64,000 bases of DNA from Methylonatrum kenyense (lineage in GTDB: Bacteria; Pseudomonadota; Gammaproteobacteria; Nitrococcales; Aquisalimonadaceae): the NCBI RefSeq assembly GCF_023195885.1, contig NZ_JALPKO010000006.1, forward strand, positions 1-64,000, given 5' to 3'. The position numbers and the translations under genes were made by a program. Position 1 is the stretch's first letter; the number at the start of each line of letters is the position of its first letter. Positions 1 to 8,402 of this stretch are shown piece after piece. Below the pieces are notes generated by a model. The model was not told the DNA's origin and did not search any database. It saw nothing but the letters and a program-made list of their open reading frames with translations.

Positions 1-266
1 GCCAGACCGGCAAGTGTCCGGTGGGTGTCACCACCCAGGACGCGGTGCTGGAGCAGCGTGTGCAGCCGGACATGGGTGCAAAGCACGTCAGGAATTATCT
101 CCAGACCCTGAACATGGAGCTGACGACGCTGGCCCGGGCCTGCGGCAAGTCCAACGTTCACCACCTGGAACGCGAGGACCTGGTGGCCATGAACGTCGAG
201 GCGGCGGCCATGGCCGGGGTGCCGCTGGCCGGTACCAGCTGGATTCCGGGGGTCAACGGGCGCTGA
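1..266 (+). CDS. FMN-binding glutamate synthase-like protein, C-terminal end (partial)
   Basis: Only the last 88 codons are in the window; the frame is open from base 3 and stops with TGA at 264-266. The segment begins with QTGKCPVGVTTQD, the Cys-containing loop of the GltB central/FMN domain and of short FMN-binding glutamate synthases (GlxD/MgsC type). It then shows the usual helical tail. In the family this domain binds FMN and an Fe-S cluster and transfers nitrogen onto 2-oxoglutarate. The next gene is a GlnT-type synthetase and the one after it an ammonium channel, the arrangement of glxBCD-glnT and of N-methylglutamate (mgsABC-gmaS) clusters. Which of the two applies cannot be settled because the upstream genes are outside the window. 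Confidence 0.85.
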   Translation, partial: QTGKCPVGVTTQDAVLEQRVQPDMGAKHVRNYLQTLNMELTTLARACGKSNVHHLEREDLVAMNVEAAAMAGVPLAGTSWIPGVNGR

Positions 267-476
267 ACCGCCCCGCCATGCATGGAGGGACGATGTGGCA
301 CCGTCGCCTGGCAACAGGCGGCGGTGCAGTTGGCGTGGTGCCTGACCCCGCCGCTATCAGCCGAACCAACCATTTGAAAGGGGGAATGACATGAAAAAGT
401 AGGGACACCATGCCGAGAGTATAAAAGACTCGACCATGTAAAAAGCGAGAACATCAGGTTTTATGGGGGAGATCGA
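267..476 (+). other. Structured leader between the glutamate synthase-like gene and glnT
   Basis: This gap holds a 13-bp stem at 298-310/315-327 (one G-U pair) closed by a GCAA tetraloop. It has no T-run after it, so it is not a textbook terminator. At 391-402 there is a three-codon frame (Met-Lys-Lys-stop) preceded by a strong purine-rich Shine-Dalgarno (AAAGGGGG, 377-384). From about 370 the DNA becomes clearly AT-rich. It could be an attenuator, a processing hairpin or the debris of a recombination joint. No known riboswitch was recognised. Confidence 0.5.
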
Positions 477-1844
477 ATGAACGGCCAGCCAAAGTGTAAA
501 GAAGATGTACTCAGAATCGTAAAAGACAGAAATATTGAATTTATCTATTTCCAGTATACGGAGATGTACGGCAAGCCTTGCGCTAAGATTGTGCCGGCCT
601 GGGCGCTGGAGATGATATGGGAGTCTGGTGCAGGTGCGGCCGGGTTTGCCGCTGGCGAGATCGGCCAAGGCCCGCATGATCCAGATATTGAGGCATTTCC
701 CGATCCGACGACTTTCGTCCAACTCCCCTGGCAACCGGAATTAGGACTACTTGTCTGCGATGTCTACGTGCGCGGGGAGCCATGGCCGTATGATCCGCGG
801 TTGATTCTCCGTAATATGGTGGAGTACGCGCGCCAAAAGGGCTACGTGTTCAACGTTGGAGTAGAGCCGGAGTTTATGCTCCTGGAAGCGGATCCGGACG
901 TTACCAATCCTCGTTTTGCCGATCCATATGACACGATGCAAAGGCCTTGTTATGACGTTAAGGGGATAACACGGCAGTATCCCTATGTCCGGGAGCTTTC
1001 TCATGCCCTGAACGAACTTGGCTGGTCGAACTATGCGCTGGACCATGAGGACGGCAACGGCCAGTTCGAGGCCAACATCATGTATGACCAAGCCCTGAAT
1101 ACGGCGGATAAATTCGTTACCTACAAATACATGGTGGATACGATCGCGCGTAAGCACGGAATGATGGCAACATTCATGCCCAAACCGTTCGTCGATCAGA
1201 CGGGAAATGGTCTGCACATGACCTTCAGCCTCTGGGATGAGAAAAATGAACGGAATCTGTTCGAGGATTTGGAGGATCCGCGCGGGATGGGGTTGTCAAA
1301 ACTGGGGTACAACTTCATCGGTGGATTGCTCCACCATGCCCAAGCATACATTGGCATAAGCGCGCCCACAGTAAATTCATACAAGCGGCTGCGCCGAGGC
1401 ACGCTGGAGCGGCGGACTTGGGTGCCGGTCAATGTCACTTATGGTGGTAACAACCGCACGCAAATGCTTCGAGTCGGAGGACCCGGGAGAGTCGAGGACC
1501 GTACACCGGATGCCTCGGGAAGTCCCTATCTGACGATGGCTGCAATACTCAGGTGTGGGCTCGACGGTATTGAGCGTGAACTCGATCCGGGCGAACCAAA
1601 CCACGACAACCTGTACGACATCCCCGAGGAGGAAATCAGGCAGCGCGGCATCGATTTCCTCCCCGGGAATTTGTCCGAAGCAATCGATAACCTGCAGCAA
1701 GACGAGACCCTCCGCCAAGCATTTGGTCAGGCCAACGGGGAGTATTTCCTGGATTACTACTGCCGTGTAAAGAAGCGGGAGTGGGATAGCTACCACCAGG
1801 AAATCTCGCCTTGGGAGCTGAAAAACCAGCTTTTGTTCCCGTAA
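477..1844 (+). CDS. glnT: Type III-like glutamine synthetase (GlnT) or gamma-glutamylmethylamide synthetase
   Basis: The 455-aa protein has the glutamine synthetase layout: an N-terminal beta-grasp (residues 1-110, with FIYFQYTEMYGKPCAKI) and a C-terminal catalytic domain. The metal and ATP signatures are visible as VEPEFMLLE near 125, DHEDGNGQFEAN near 190 and NGLHMTFSLW near 245. It is the short GlnT class, which shares this fold with GmaS, the enzyme that glutamylates methylamine. It lies 210 bp after a glutamate-synthase-like gene and 114 bp before an Rh-type channel, so it should assimilate ammonium or methylamine. The ATG follows a purine-rich GGGGGAGA. Sampled stretches are about 37-48% GC, well below the housekeeping genes in the window, which suggests acquisition. 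GlnT and GmaS cannot be told apart by eye. Confidence 0.85.
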   Translation: MNGQPKCKEDVLRIVKDRNIEFIYFQYTEMYGKPCAKIVPAWALEMIWESGAGAAGFAAGEIGQGPHDPDIEAFPDPTTFVQLPWQPELGLLVCDVYVRGEPWPYDPRLILRNMVEYARQKGYVFNVGVEPEFMLLEADPDVTNPRFADPYDTMQRPCYDVKGITRQYPYVRELSHALNELGWSNYALDHEDGNGQFEANIMYDQALNTADKFVTYKYMVDTIARKHGMMATFMPKPFVDQTGNGLHMTFSLWDEKNERNLFEDLEDPRGMGLSKLGYNFIGGLLHHAQAYIGISAPTVNSYKRLRRGTLERRTWVPVNVTYGGNNRTQMLRVGGPGRVEDRTPDASGSPYLTMAAILRCGLDGIERELDPGEPNHDNLYDIPEEEIRQRGIDFLPGNLSEAIDNLQQDETLRQAFGQANGEYFLDYYCRVKKREWDSYHQEISPWELKNQLLFP

Positions 1845-1888
1845 CACCTGTATTCAGCTGGTAGACGAATCGAGGCAGAAAATGATGT

Positions 1889-1930
1889 CCGCCTGGGGGC
1901 GAGGGCAGGGATCGGCGAGTGCCCAGGCGG
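1889..1930 (+). other. Inverted repeat in the glnT-Rh channel spacer
   Basis: A perfect 9-bp stem (1889-1897 with 1922-1930, CCGCCTGGG against CCCAGGCGG) encloses a 24-base loop, 28 bases before the ATG of the ammonium channel. There is no T-tract. It may be an mRNA processing or attenuation structure that separates expression of the two genes. Confidence 0.4.
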
Positions 1931-1958
1931 CGCATCTTCACGCGAATGTGGGGGAAAA

Positions 1959-3185
1959 ATGAAACAATCAATAATCAATCGATTAATGCTGTTGGTACTT
2001 CTGGCATGTCTTGCGGGATTGTTTGCACCTTCCGTGATGGCCGAGTACGCGACGCCGACGGGCATGGAAGGTCTGACAGCAGATACAACCCATCTTCAGG
2101 ACGAGATCCACAAGTATCACAAGAGCATGGATGTCTGGTTCATGTTGATGCTTGTTGCGTTCCTCATGCTGTTCATCAAAAAGTTTGAATGGGGAGTCTG
2201 TCTCGCCACCATGCTTGTGACGGCAGGCAGTTTTATAACACATACCGCGATTCAGCAGTTCGGCTTTGGCGCGTCGTGGAGCCAGGATCTGGTGATTCTG
2301 AGTGTCTTCTGTTCAATCACGGTTGTGCTTGCGATAGGCGTTTTCCTGGGGACAATCAAGATGTGGCAGTACTTCCTCGCGGGCATACTATTTGCGCCCG
2401 CGTGGGTTGCCATTGATTGGTTCATGTTCGGGTATCTCGAGGGTGTCGTGGACCCCGGTGGATCCATGCTTGTCCACATGGTGGCGGCCTACTGGGGTTG
2501 GGGTGTCATTCTTGCCCTCCGGGAAAAGCGGGCGTTCAACGAACCCATGGAGACAACCACCCACAGCGTATCCTTCGTGTGGCTGGCATCGATGCTCCTG
2601 TTTGTCCTCTGGCCATCTTTCGTGACGGCGCTGCTCCCTGCGGACATGGTCAACTGGGGCATGTTCACGGCGTACATGGCCGGTTTGGGTTCCGTCATTT
2701 CAGCCTACTTTACCTGTGTATGGATCCAGAAGAAGGTCGATCCGCTGGTCTACACGTACGCCTTGCTGGCAGGCATGGTTGCCATCGGGTCGCCGCTGGT
2801 GTCAGTTGACCCTTGGACAGCCTTTGGTATTGGCCTGGTCGCCGGCGCCGCGTCTGTGTGGTCCTTCCTTAAGCTGCATGATTGGCTGGCGAAGAAGACC
2901 GGCGTGCTGGACGTTATGGGTGTTCAGAACCTGCACGGCGTACCCGGTATCATTGGCGGGCTCGCGGGAGCCATTTTTGCGGCCGGTATGGTAAATGTCA
3001 TTAGTGTCGTAGGGGTGTTCATCCTGTCCTTGTTCTTCGGCGCAATCACCGGGCTTATTCTGAAGGCAACACGGGGGCTGATGGATGAGTCGGAGATGTT
3101 CAGTGACCAGGCCGATTTCCTCGGATCGAACTCGGGGTCGGCGATTGCGGATGACAGAGCCGCAGCAGCTCCGGCCGCGAAGTGA
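1959..3185 (+). CDS. Rh-type ammonium/methylammonium channel with an altered twin-His site
   Basis: This 408-aa Amt/Mep/Rh-family channel has a cleavable signal peptide (residues 1-28, ending SVMA) and about 11 membrane helices. Two signatures place it on the Rh side rather than the AmtB side: DPGGSMLVHMVAAY (165-178, like the Rh DAGGSMTIH motif) and GVQNLHGVPGIIGG (321-334, like Rh GVHNLHGMPG). The first pore histidine is kept (H173), but the position of the second twin histidine (AmtB H318) is Gln (Q323). The family moves NH3 or NH4+ across the inner membrane. It follows a glutamine synthetase-type gene, so it probably feeds it. No glnK lies beside it in the window. The start is the ATG after GTGGGGGAAAA. 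The C-terminal tail is Ala-rich and polar. Bacterial Rh proteins are uncommon. Confidence 0.88.
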   Translation: MKQSIINRLMLLVLLACLAGLFAPSVMAEYATPTGMEGLTADTTHLQDEIHKYHKSMDVWFMLMLVAFLMLFIKKFEWGVCLATMLVTAGSFITHTAIQQFGFGASWSQDLVILSVFCSITVVLAIGVFLGTIKMWQYFLAGILFAPAWVAIDWFMFGYLEGVVDPGGSMLVHMVAAYWGWGVILALREKRAFNEPMETTTHSVSFVWLASMLLFVLWPSFVTALLPADMVNWGMFTAYMAGLGSVISAYFTCVWIQKKVDPLVYTYALLAGMVAIGSPLVSVDPWTAFGIGLVAGAASVWSFLKLHDWLAKKTGVLDVMGVQNLHGVPGIIGGLAGAIFAAGMVNVISVVGVFILSLFFGAITGLILKATRGLMDESEMFSDQADFLGSNSGSAIADDRAAAAPAAK

Positions 3186-3203
3186 ACGGATAACGTTCCC
3201 ATC

Positions 3204-3227
3204 GGTTCCCACGTTCGCGTGGGTACC
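3204..3227 (+). terminator. Hairpin after the Rh channel gene, probable terminator
   Basis: A stem of 6 bp plus 3 bp, broken by one T-T mismatch, carries a TTCG loop. It begins 18 bp after the stop codon. The T-run after it is weak (TTAGTTT), so termination may be partial or Rho-assisted. Confidence 0.5.
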
Positions 3228-3237
3228 ACGTTAGTTT

Positions 3238-3289
3238 GAGGCAATCCGCGCTGCTTGGCCGCGATCATCCCGCGGCCAAGCAGCGCAAC
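3238..3289. repeat. Palindromic intergenic repeat, copy 1
   Basis: A perfect 16-bp inverted repeat (3248-3263 with 3271-3286, core GCTGCTTGGCCGCG) has a 7-base loop. Its flanks, GAGGCAA on the left and CAAGCAGCGCAAC on the right, recur at 27629-27682 inside the MITE-like element. The two therefore belong to one repeat family. It resembles REP-type extragenic palindromes in size and location. Confidence 0.6.
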
Positions 3290-3889
3290 CCTTCCAAGGG
3301 CCAAAAAGGTTCGGGCGAATGGATGAAGTGTTGAGATGACATGGGCTTCTCCTCTTCATATCGCCGCGGAATCCCAAGACGGTTCCGTTTTCCTTGACCG
3401 CTGTCATCGGCGGGAGCTGCGCCGTGGCGAATGAAACGCGCCTGGCCACCACACCGCTCAGGCCCTTCCACGCGAAGTCCGGAGCAACCACCCGGTAACC
3501 TCCTGGCAGGCTGGTTCAAGCCGTTGCGTGTGGTTTTCATTTTTCCGCTTTGCGGTTCCGGAATGTGTCAACCTTTTTCCGACAGTGAGTCATTGACTGT
3601 TAATCAATGTTCTCGGTGCTGACCGGCGGATTCACCAGATCCCCGACGGTTGCGTTGGTTCGCATGTCAACGGCCGGAACCGTGAGGCCGTCATCCCGGT
3701 TGATACAAACGCGGTTGGGCGGGCGGCTTGCCACCGGAGGCCCCTTTATTGCGCTGATGACCCATTCGGTTGTCGTTGGCGCAGGAAACCTCGGCGGGCC
3801 TGTGGTAGTCGTCAGGGTGAGGGTGCCTACTCGCGTCGATTGCGGTTGTGGATAGGGTGCCGTTCGCAAAGTCCGAAGGAGCGCTCAGC
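3290..3889. other. 600-bp non-coding stretch
   Basis: I see no convincing gene here. The short open frames on either strand lack ribosome sites and family features. A Shine-Dalgarno GAAGGA at 3874-3879 belongs to the aldo/keto reductase gene. The stretch could be a decayed gene remnant. Confidence 0.4.
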
Positions 3890-4825
3890 ATGAACAATGG
3901 CTTCACTCGCAGACAGTGTCTCAAGTTGCTCGGCGGGGGTCTGGCGGCTTCGGTAATGCCCTCCATCCGGCTGCTTGCCGCGAACAATGACGAGCGGCTC
4001 AGGAAAACCTTCTCAGGCGATCAAACGCTGCCGGTCATCGGCCTGGGCACGTGGCGTACGTTCAATGTTGGTACTGATCCGCAGTTGCTCGATGACCGCG
4101 CGGATATTGTCCGGGCATTCTTCGAACGTGGCGGCGGCATGATTGACTCCTCGCCGATGTATGGATCAGCGCCGGATGTGATGGGCCATGCCCTGCAGCA
4201 GCATGGCACTCCCGACAGTTTGTTCTCAGCCGAAAAGGTCTGGAGCCCGGCCGGTGGTTCAGCCGAGGAGCAGGTTACCGATCTGAAGTCACGCTGGCAG
4301 GTCGATCGGTTCGATCTTGTACAAGTCCACAATCTGACCGACTGGCGCGAGCATCTGGCGGTGCTACGGGAGATGAAGGCCGAGGGCAGGGTCGGCCACA
4401 TCGGCATTACCACGTCACACGGCCGTCGCCACGAAGCGTTCGAAGAGATCATGGCCTCAGAGGACATCGACTTCGTGCAGTTGACTTACAATATCACGCA
4501 CCGCGAGGTGGAGGACCGGCTGCTGCCACTGGCAGAGGAAAAGGGCATTGCGGTGATCGCCAACCGGCCCTATGACGGGGGTAGTCTGATCAGGGACCTG
4601 AAGGATCGCGACGCGCTGTTGCCCGACTGGGCCGGGGCGGAATGCGGGTGTTCGACCTGGGCCGAGTTCCTGTTGAAGTTTATCGTCAGTCACCCGGCCG
4701 TGACCTGCGCGATTCCGGCGACCACCCAGGTTGCGCATCTGCGGGAAAACATGCGCGCCGGTCTCAAGCCCATGCCTTCTGCCAGCACCCGGGAGAAGAT
4801 GGTGCGTTACATCGAGTCGCTATGA
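3890..4825 (+). CDS. Tat-exported aldo/keto reductase
   Basis: The 311-aa protein has a twin-arginine signal (TRRQCLKLLGG, residues 6-16, then a hydrophobic stretch) and a single aldo/keto reductase barrel. The AKR catalytic tetrad is present: D86 (MIDSSPMYG), Y91, K116 (SAEKVW) and H147 (LVQVHNL). The barrel should reduce a carbonyl or oxidise an alcohol with NADP(H). Export of an NADPH enzyme requires folding with its cofactor first, which the Tat system allows. The ATG at 3890 is chosen because it has a Shine-Dalgarno 10 bp upstream and gives the signal peptide at the N-terminus. The stop overlaps the next ATG (ATGA), so both are probably co-translated. The substrate is unknown. Confidence 0.85.
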   Translation: MNNGFTRRQCLKLLGGGLAASVMPSIRLLAANNDERLRKTFSGDQTLPVIGLGTWRTFNVGTDPQLLDDRADIVRAFFERGGGMIDSSPMYGSAPDVMGHALQQHGTPDSLFSAEKVWSPAGGSAEEQVTDLKSRWQVDRFDLVQVHNLTDWREHLAVLREMKAEGRVGHIGITTSHGRRHEAFEEIMASEDIDFVQLTYNITHREVEDRLLPLAEEKGIAVIANRPYDGGSLIRDLKDRDALLPDWAGAECGCSTWAEFLLKFIVSHPAVTCAIPATTQVAHLRENMRAGLKPMPSASTREKMVRYIESL

Positions 4826-5496
4826 ATCCCTGGTCCGGCTACGCCCTGCAGGATTTCATTCCTTTTACGGCTGATATCTATTTCCGACTGCTGGAGCGCA
4901 TGGGAGAGGCCTTCTGGCCGCTGCAAGTGCTGACCATGGCGCTGGGTGCGCTGGCTGTTGTTCTGGCACTCAAGGATCGCGGCCGGCTGGCCTGTTTGTT
5001 GATTGCGCCGGTCTGGGCCTTTGTGGGTTTCGCGTTTTTTGTCCAGCGTTACGCCGAGTTGAACTGGGCGGGTGGCTATCTTGGTTATGTGTTTTACGGC
5101 CAGGCGATCCTGCTGTTAGTGACTGCAGCGGCTGGCCTTGGCTTCGACAAGGCGTCGCGTCGACGGCCGTCGACCGTCCTTGGCGCCGTGATTGCGCTGG
5201 CCGGGCTGATCGGCCTGCCGTTCATGGTGACGCTGACTGCGGGTTCCTGGTTTCAGGCCGAAGTCTTCGGTATCCATCCCGACCCGACTGCCGTGGTGAC
5301 GCTCGGGCTGGCAATGATCATCCTTCGGGGTTGGGTGTTAGGGCTGATCGCCACCATTCCGGCGATCTGGTTGCTGATTTCGGCGCTGACGCTGTCGGTG
5401 CTGGAGGCACCGGGCGCGATTTTGGTTTTCACCATATTGGCAGTCGGCCTGTTCGGGCTGGTGTGGAAAAGCGTTGAACGTCTCAGCGCAGGATGA
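4822..5496 (+). CDS. DUF6064-like integral membrane protein
   Basis: The 224-aa protein has about seven hydrophobic helices and no soluble domain. It starts FIPFTADIYFRLLERMGEAF and contains an aromatic segment typical of the DUF6064 family, whose function is unknown. The start codon overlaps the stop of the aldo/keto reductase gene by 4 bp, pointing to a two-gene unit. A partner role such as membrane anchoring or electron supply for the exported reductase is possible but unproven. The end overlaps the convergent USP gene by 14 bp. Confidence 0.7.
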   Translation: MNPWSGYALQDFIPFTADIYFRLLERMGEAFWPLQVLTMALGALAVVLALKDRGRLACLLIAPVWAFVGFAFFVQRYAELNWAGGYLGYVFYGQAILLLVTAAAGLGFDKASRRRPSTVLGAVIALAGLIGLPFMVTLTAGSWFQAEVFGIHPDPTAVVTLGLAMIILRGWVLGLIATIPAIWLLISALTLSVLEAPGAILVFTILAVGLFGLVWKSVERLSAG

Positions 5497-6337
5497 GAAG
5501 CGGAATCGGTGAGCGCATGATCATGTGGCTGGTGGTGCTGCCCACGAAGAACTGACGCAGCCGCGAGTGGCCGTAGGCCCCCATGGCCAGCAGATGTATG
5601 TCGTGGGCCTCGCGGTAGTCACAGACGACCTCGTTCACGTCGCCGGATTTCACCGCGGTGGTCACCTGGAAGCCCTGCCTCTCCAGCCGGGCGCGAGGGC
5701 CCGCCAGCTTTTCCCGGTTGGCATCGGTTTCTGCGCCCACCATCAGGATGTGCGCTTCCGTGCGATCCAGCAGGCTGCTGCGACCCAGACGCTCCACCAC
5801 CTTGTCGGCGGTGTCGCTGCCGTCGTAGGCGATCAGGAATCGGTCGGGGGCGCGGAACTGAAGCGGCACCACCAGCATGGGCGCGTGCAGCGTGCGGATG
5901 ATGCTTTCCAGGTGGCTGCCGATGTGCCGGCTGACCATGGCGCCATCCTTGCCCTGTTTGCCCAGCACCAGGAGCCGCATGTCGGCTTCCAGCGCGGCCA
6001 GAGCCTCGGTGATATCCCCGTTACGCAGCAGCTTGCCGGGGTTTTCCACACCGGCGGTCTGCACCCGCGCGATCGCGTCGGCCAGCACGGCCTTGCCCTG
6101 TTCCCGGACCAGCTTGCCCCGCCGTTCCTCCAACTCCACCAGCTCCCGGAGCAGTTCCTCGCGGTTGCCCAAGCTAAGGCTGCCGCTGTAGTCCGGGTCG
6201 CGCTCGCCATGCGGGTTGCGGATGACGTGCAGCAGGGTCATTGGGGCATTCAGGCGCTGGCAGGCCCAGGCGGCGTGGTCACAGACGGACTCGGATGAAC
6301 GCGAGCCGTCCACGCAGGCGAATACCTTTTCAGTCAT
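5483..6337 (-). CDS. Tandem universal stress protein (UspA family)
   Basis: The 284-aa protein has two Usp folds (about residues 1-150 and 155-284). The C-terminal half carries the ATP-binding signature G-A-Y-G-H-x9-GS (GAYGHSRLRQFFVGSTTSH). In the N-terminal half the corresponding stretch is GKQGKDGAMVSRHIGSHLES. The pair works as an internal dimer in this family and senses nucleotide or stress state. It lies 37 bp downstream of a SulP transporter on the same strand, a recurrent bacterial pairing that suggests it modulates the transporter. Confidence 0.9.
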   Translation of the reverse strand: MTEKVFACVDGSRSSESVCDHAAWACQRLNAPMTLLHVIRNPHGERDPDYSGSLSLGNREELLRELVELEERRGKLVREQGKAVLADAIARVQTAGVENPGKLLRNGDITEALAALEADMRLLVLGKQGKDGAMVSRHIGSHLESIIRTLHAPMLVVPLQFRAPDRFLIAYDGSDTADKVVERLGRSSLLDRTEAHILMVGAETDANREKLAGPRARLERQGFQVTTAVKSGDVNEVVCDYREAHDIHLLAMGAYGHSRLRQFFVGSTTSHMIMRSPIPLLILR

Positions 6338-6374
6338 GGCGTTGTTGCTCCCTGGCCGTTGTGCGGTTCGCGGT

Positions 6375-7868
6375 TCAGTGGCCCATCAGCCGGTCGATGG
6401 CGTCCGGTTTGTCGTGTACGGCATGGCGGTCGACGATGGTGGCGGTGGCCTCGTTCATGCCCACGAGCTCGACGTCGGTGCCTTCGCGGCGGAAGTTGAT
6501 GACCACTCGGTCCAGCGCTGCGACCGAGCTGATGTCCCAGAAGTGGGCGCGGGTATGATCGATGGTCACCTTATCCAGGTCCTCGTTGAAATCGAAGGCC
6601 TTGCCGAACTTTTCGGTGGAGGCGAAGAACACCTGACCGACCACCCGATAGGTCCGGTGCAGGGTCTGGTCGTCCGGCCGTTCGTCCACGTCCGAGCTGA
6701 CATGCATGAAGCGGCTGACCTTGTTGGCGAAGAACAGCCCCGCCAGCAGGACTCCGGTGAGCACGCCGATGGCCAGGTTGTGGGTGAGCACCGTGACCGC
6801 CACGGTGGCGATCATGACGATGTTGGTACTCATGGGGTTCTTGCGCAGGTCGCGGATGGATCCCCAGCTGAAGGTGCCAATGGAGACCATGATCATCACC
6901 GCCACCAGGGCGGCCATCGGAATCATCTTGAGAAGCGGCGAGAGAAAGACCACCAGCACGATCAGCACCAGCCCGGCCACCAGCGCAGAGAGCCGCCCGC
7001 GGCCGCCCGATTTCACGTTGATGATGGACTGGCCGATCATCGCGCAGCCGGCCATGCCGCCGAAGCTGCCGGCCACCAGGTTGGCGATGCCCTGGCCCTT
7101 GCATTCCCGGTCGCGGTCGGTCTCGGTGTCGGTCAGGTCGTCCACGATGCTCTGGGTGAGCATGGATTCCAGCAGGCCGACCACGGTCAGTGCCAGGGAA
7201 TAGGGCAGGATGATCCAGAGGGTCTCCAGATTGAGGGGTACGTCCGGCCACAGGAAGACCGGCAGGGTGTCGGGCAACTGGCCCATGTCACCGACGGTGG
7301 GCACGTCCATGCCCAGTACCCAGGCCACCAGGGTAAGCACCACGATGGTGATCAGCGGCGAGGGAATGGTCCGCGTGAGATAGGGCAGCAGATAGATGAT
7401 GGCCAGACCGCCGGCCACCATGGGGTAGACCGCCCAAGGCACGTCCACCAGCTCCGGGAGCTGCGCCATGAAGATCAATATCGCCAGCGCGTTGACGAAG
7501 CCGGTCATCACCGAATTGGAGATGAAGCGCATTACCCGGCCGATCTGTAGATACCCAGCGATCACCTGCAATACCCCGGTGAGCAGGGTCGCGGCCAACA
7601 GGTATTCCAGCCCGTGGTTGGCCACCAGGGTGGTCATCAGCAGTGCCATGGCGGCGGTGGCGGCCGAGATCATCCCGGGGCGGGCACCGGTGAAGGCGAT
7701 GACCACGGCGATGCAGAAGGAGGCATACAGGCCCACCTGCGGGTCCACCCCGGCGATGATGGAGAACGCGATGGCCTCGGGGATCAGGGCCAAGGCCACG
7801 ATAATGCCGGCCAGCACATCGCCGCGGATGTTGCCGAACCATTCCTGCTTCAGTCTGTTCCAGTTCAT
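6375..7868 (-). CDS. SulP-family anion permease with STAS domain
   Basis: The 497-aa protein has the SulP membrane domain (about residues 10-385; [20 protein letters not shown] is the typical first signature). A C-terminal STAS domain follows, with [12 protein letters not shown] carrying the conserved Ser. SulP proteins carry sulfate, bicarbonate or other small anions across the inner membrane. With no carbonic anhydrase or sulfur gene adjacent, the substrate is undecided. It is probably cotranscribed with the USP gene that follows. Confidence 0.88.
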   Translation of the reverse strand: MNWNRLKQEWFGNIRGDVLAGIIVALALIPEAIAFSIIAGVDPQVGLYASFCIAVVIAFTGARPGMISAATAAMALLMTTLVANHGLEYLLAATLLTGVLQVIAGYLQIGRVMRFISNSVMTGFVNALAILIFMAQLPELVDVPWAVYPMVAGGLAIIYLLPYLTRTIPSPLITIVVLTLVAWVLGMDVPTVGDMGQLPDTLPVFLWPDVPLNLETLWIILPYSLALTVVGLLESMLTQSIVDDLTDTETDRDRECKGQGIANLVAGSFGGMAGCAMIGQSIINVKSGGRGRLSALVAGLVLIVLVVFLSPLLKMIPMAALVAVMIMVSIGTFSWGSIRDLRKNPMSTNIVMIATVAVTVLTHNLAIGVLTGVLLAGLFFANKVSRFMHVSSDVDERPDDQTLHRTYRVVGQVFFASTEKFGKAFDFNEDLDKVTIDHTRAHFWDISSVAALDRVVINFRREGTDVELVGMNEATATIVDRHAVHDKPDAIDRLMGH

Positions 7869-8402
7869 GGGTGCTTCCGTGTGAATGGCCTTGCGGTGCC
7901 GCTGGATGGCAAGCGCGCGGCGGCCCTGGCGTTCGGGCCTGTGAGTCCGGTGTCAGCGATGTCACCACGCACCGTTTCAGGGGCGTGGGGTTGGCAGCGG
8001 ATGGCCTCGCGTGCGCTGCGGGCCCCGCGCCTTGGCGATGCGAAGGGAGTGGGTAATCAGCTAGGGCGGACTGGTGCGTCCCATGGTGCTAGACGTTCTT
8101 GACGGTCTCGCTCGCTATCGAAGAGCGCGGGACGGTATACCAAACGGGGCAGCAAGTGAAGGGTGGGACACTGCCTTGGAGGAAATGAAAGAAATCGGCG
8201 ACAACCTCGGATTTTTCCACATGATTTCGCTGTGGCGGCCATCCAGGGCCGAAGCGCCAGACGCTTCCGTCCTCCTGCTGAACGGCAGGCCGCGTATCAT
8301 TGCCGATGCCAGCAGTCGCGGGGTTCGGCGTGTCGTGTCATCGTTCGCTTCCGGATTGTCGGACGCGTCCCAACACGTCCCAACAAAACAATAAGCACGC
8401 TT
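7869..8402. other. 534-bp divergent intergenic region
   Basis: The region separates the minus-strand SulP gene from the plus-strand SLC13 gene. It must hold both promoters, but I could not identify convincing boxes. A frame from the ATG at 8083 (104 codons, ending 8394) has no family features and no clear Shine-Dalgarno, so I do not call it. Confidence 0.4.

Noticed and set aside
297-315. Sigma-54 (-24/-12) promoter before glnT
   Set aside because: TGGCAC is followed at the right distance by CCTGGCA, not TTGCA, and the stretch is better explained as one arm of a hairpin.
3600-3869. Possible protein on the minus strand (89 codons)
   Set aside because: It is the complement of another open frame in the same stretch, without a ribosome site or recognisable domain.
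8083-8394. Possible 103-aa gene before the SLC13 permease
   Set aside because: It has no Shine-Dalgarno and no recognised feature, and it overlaps the likely promoter region.
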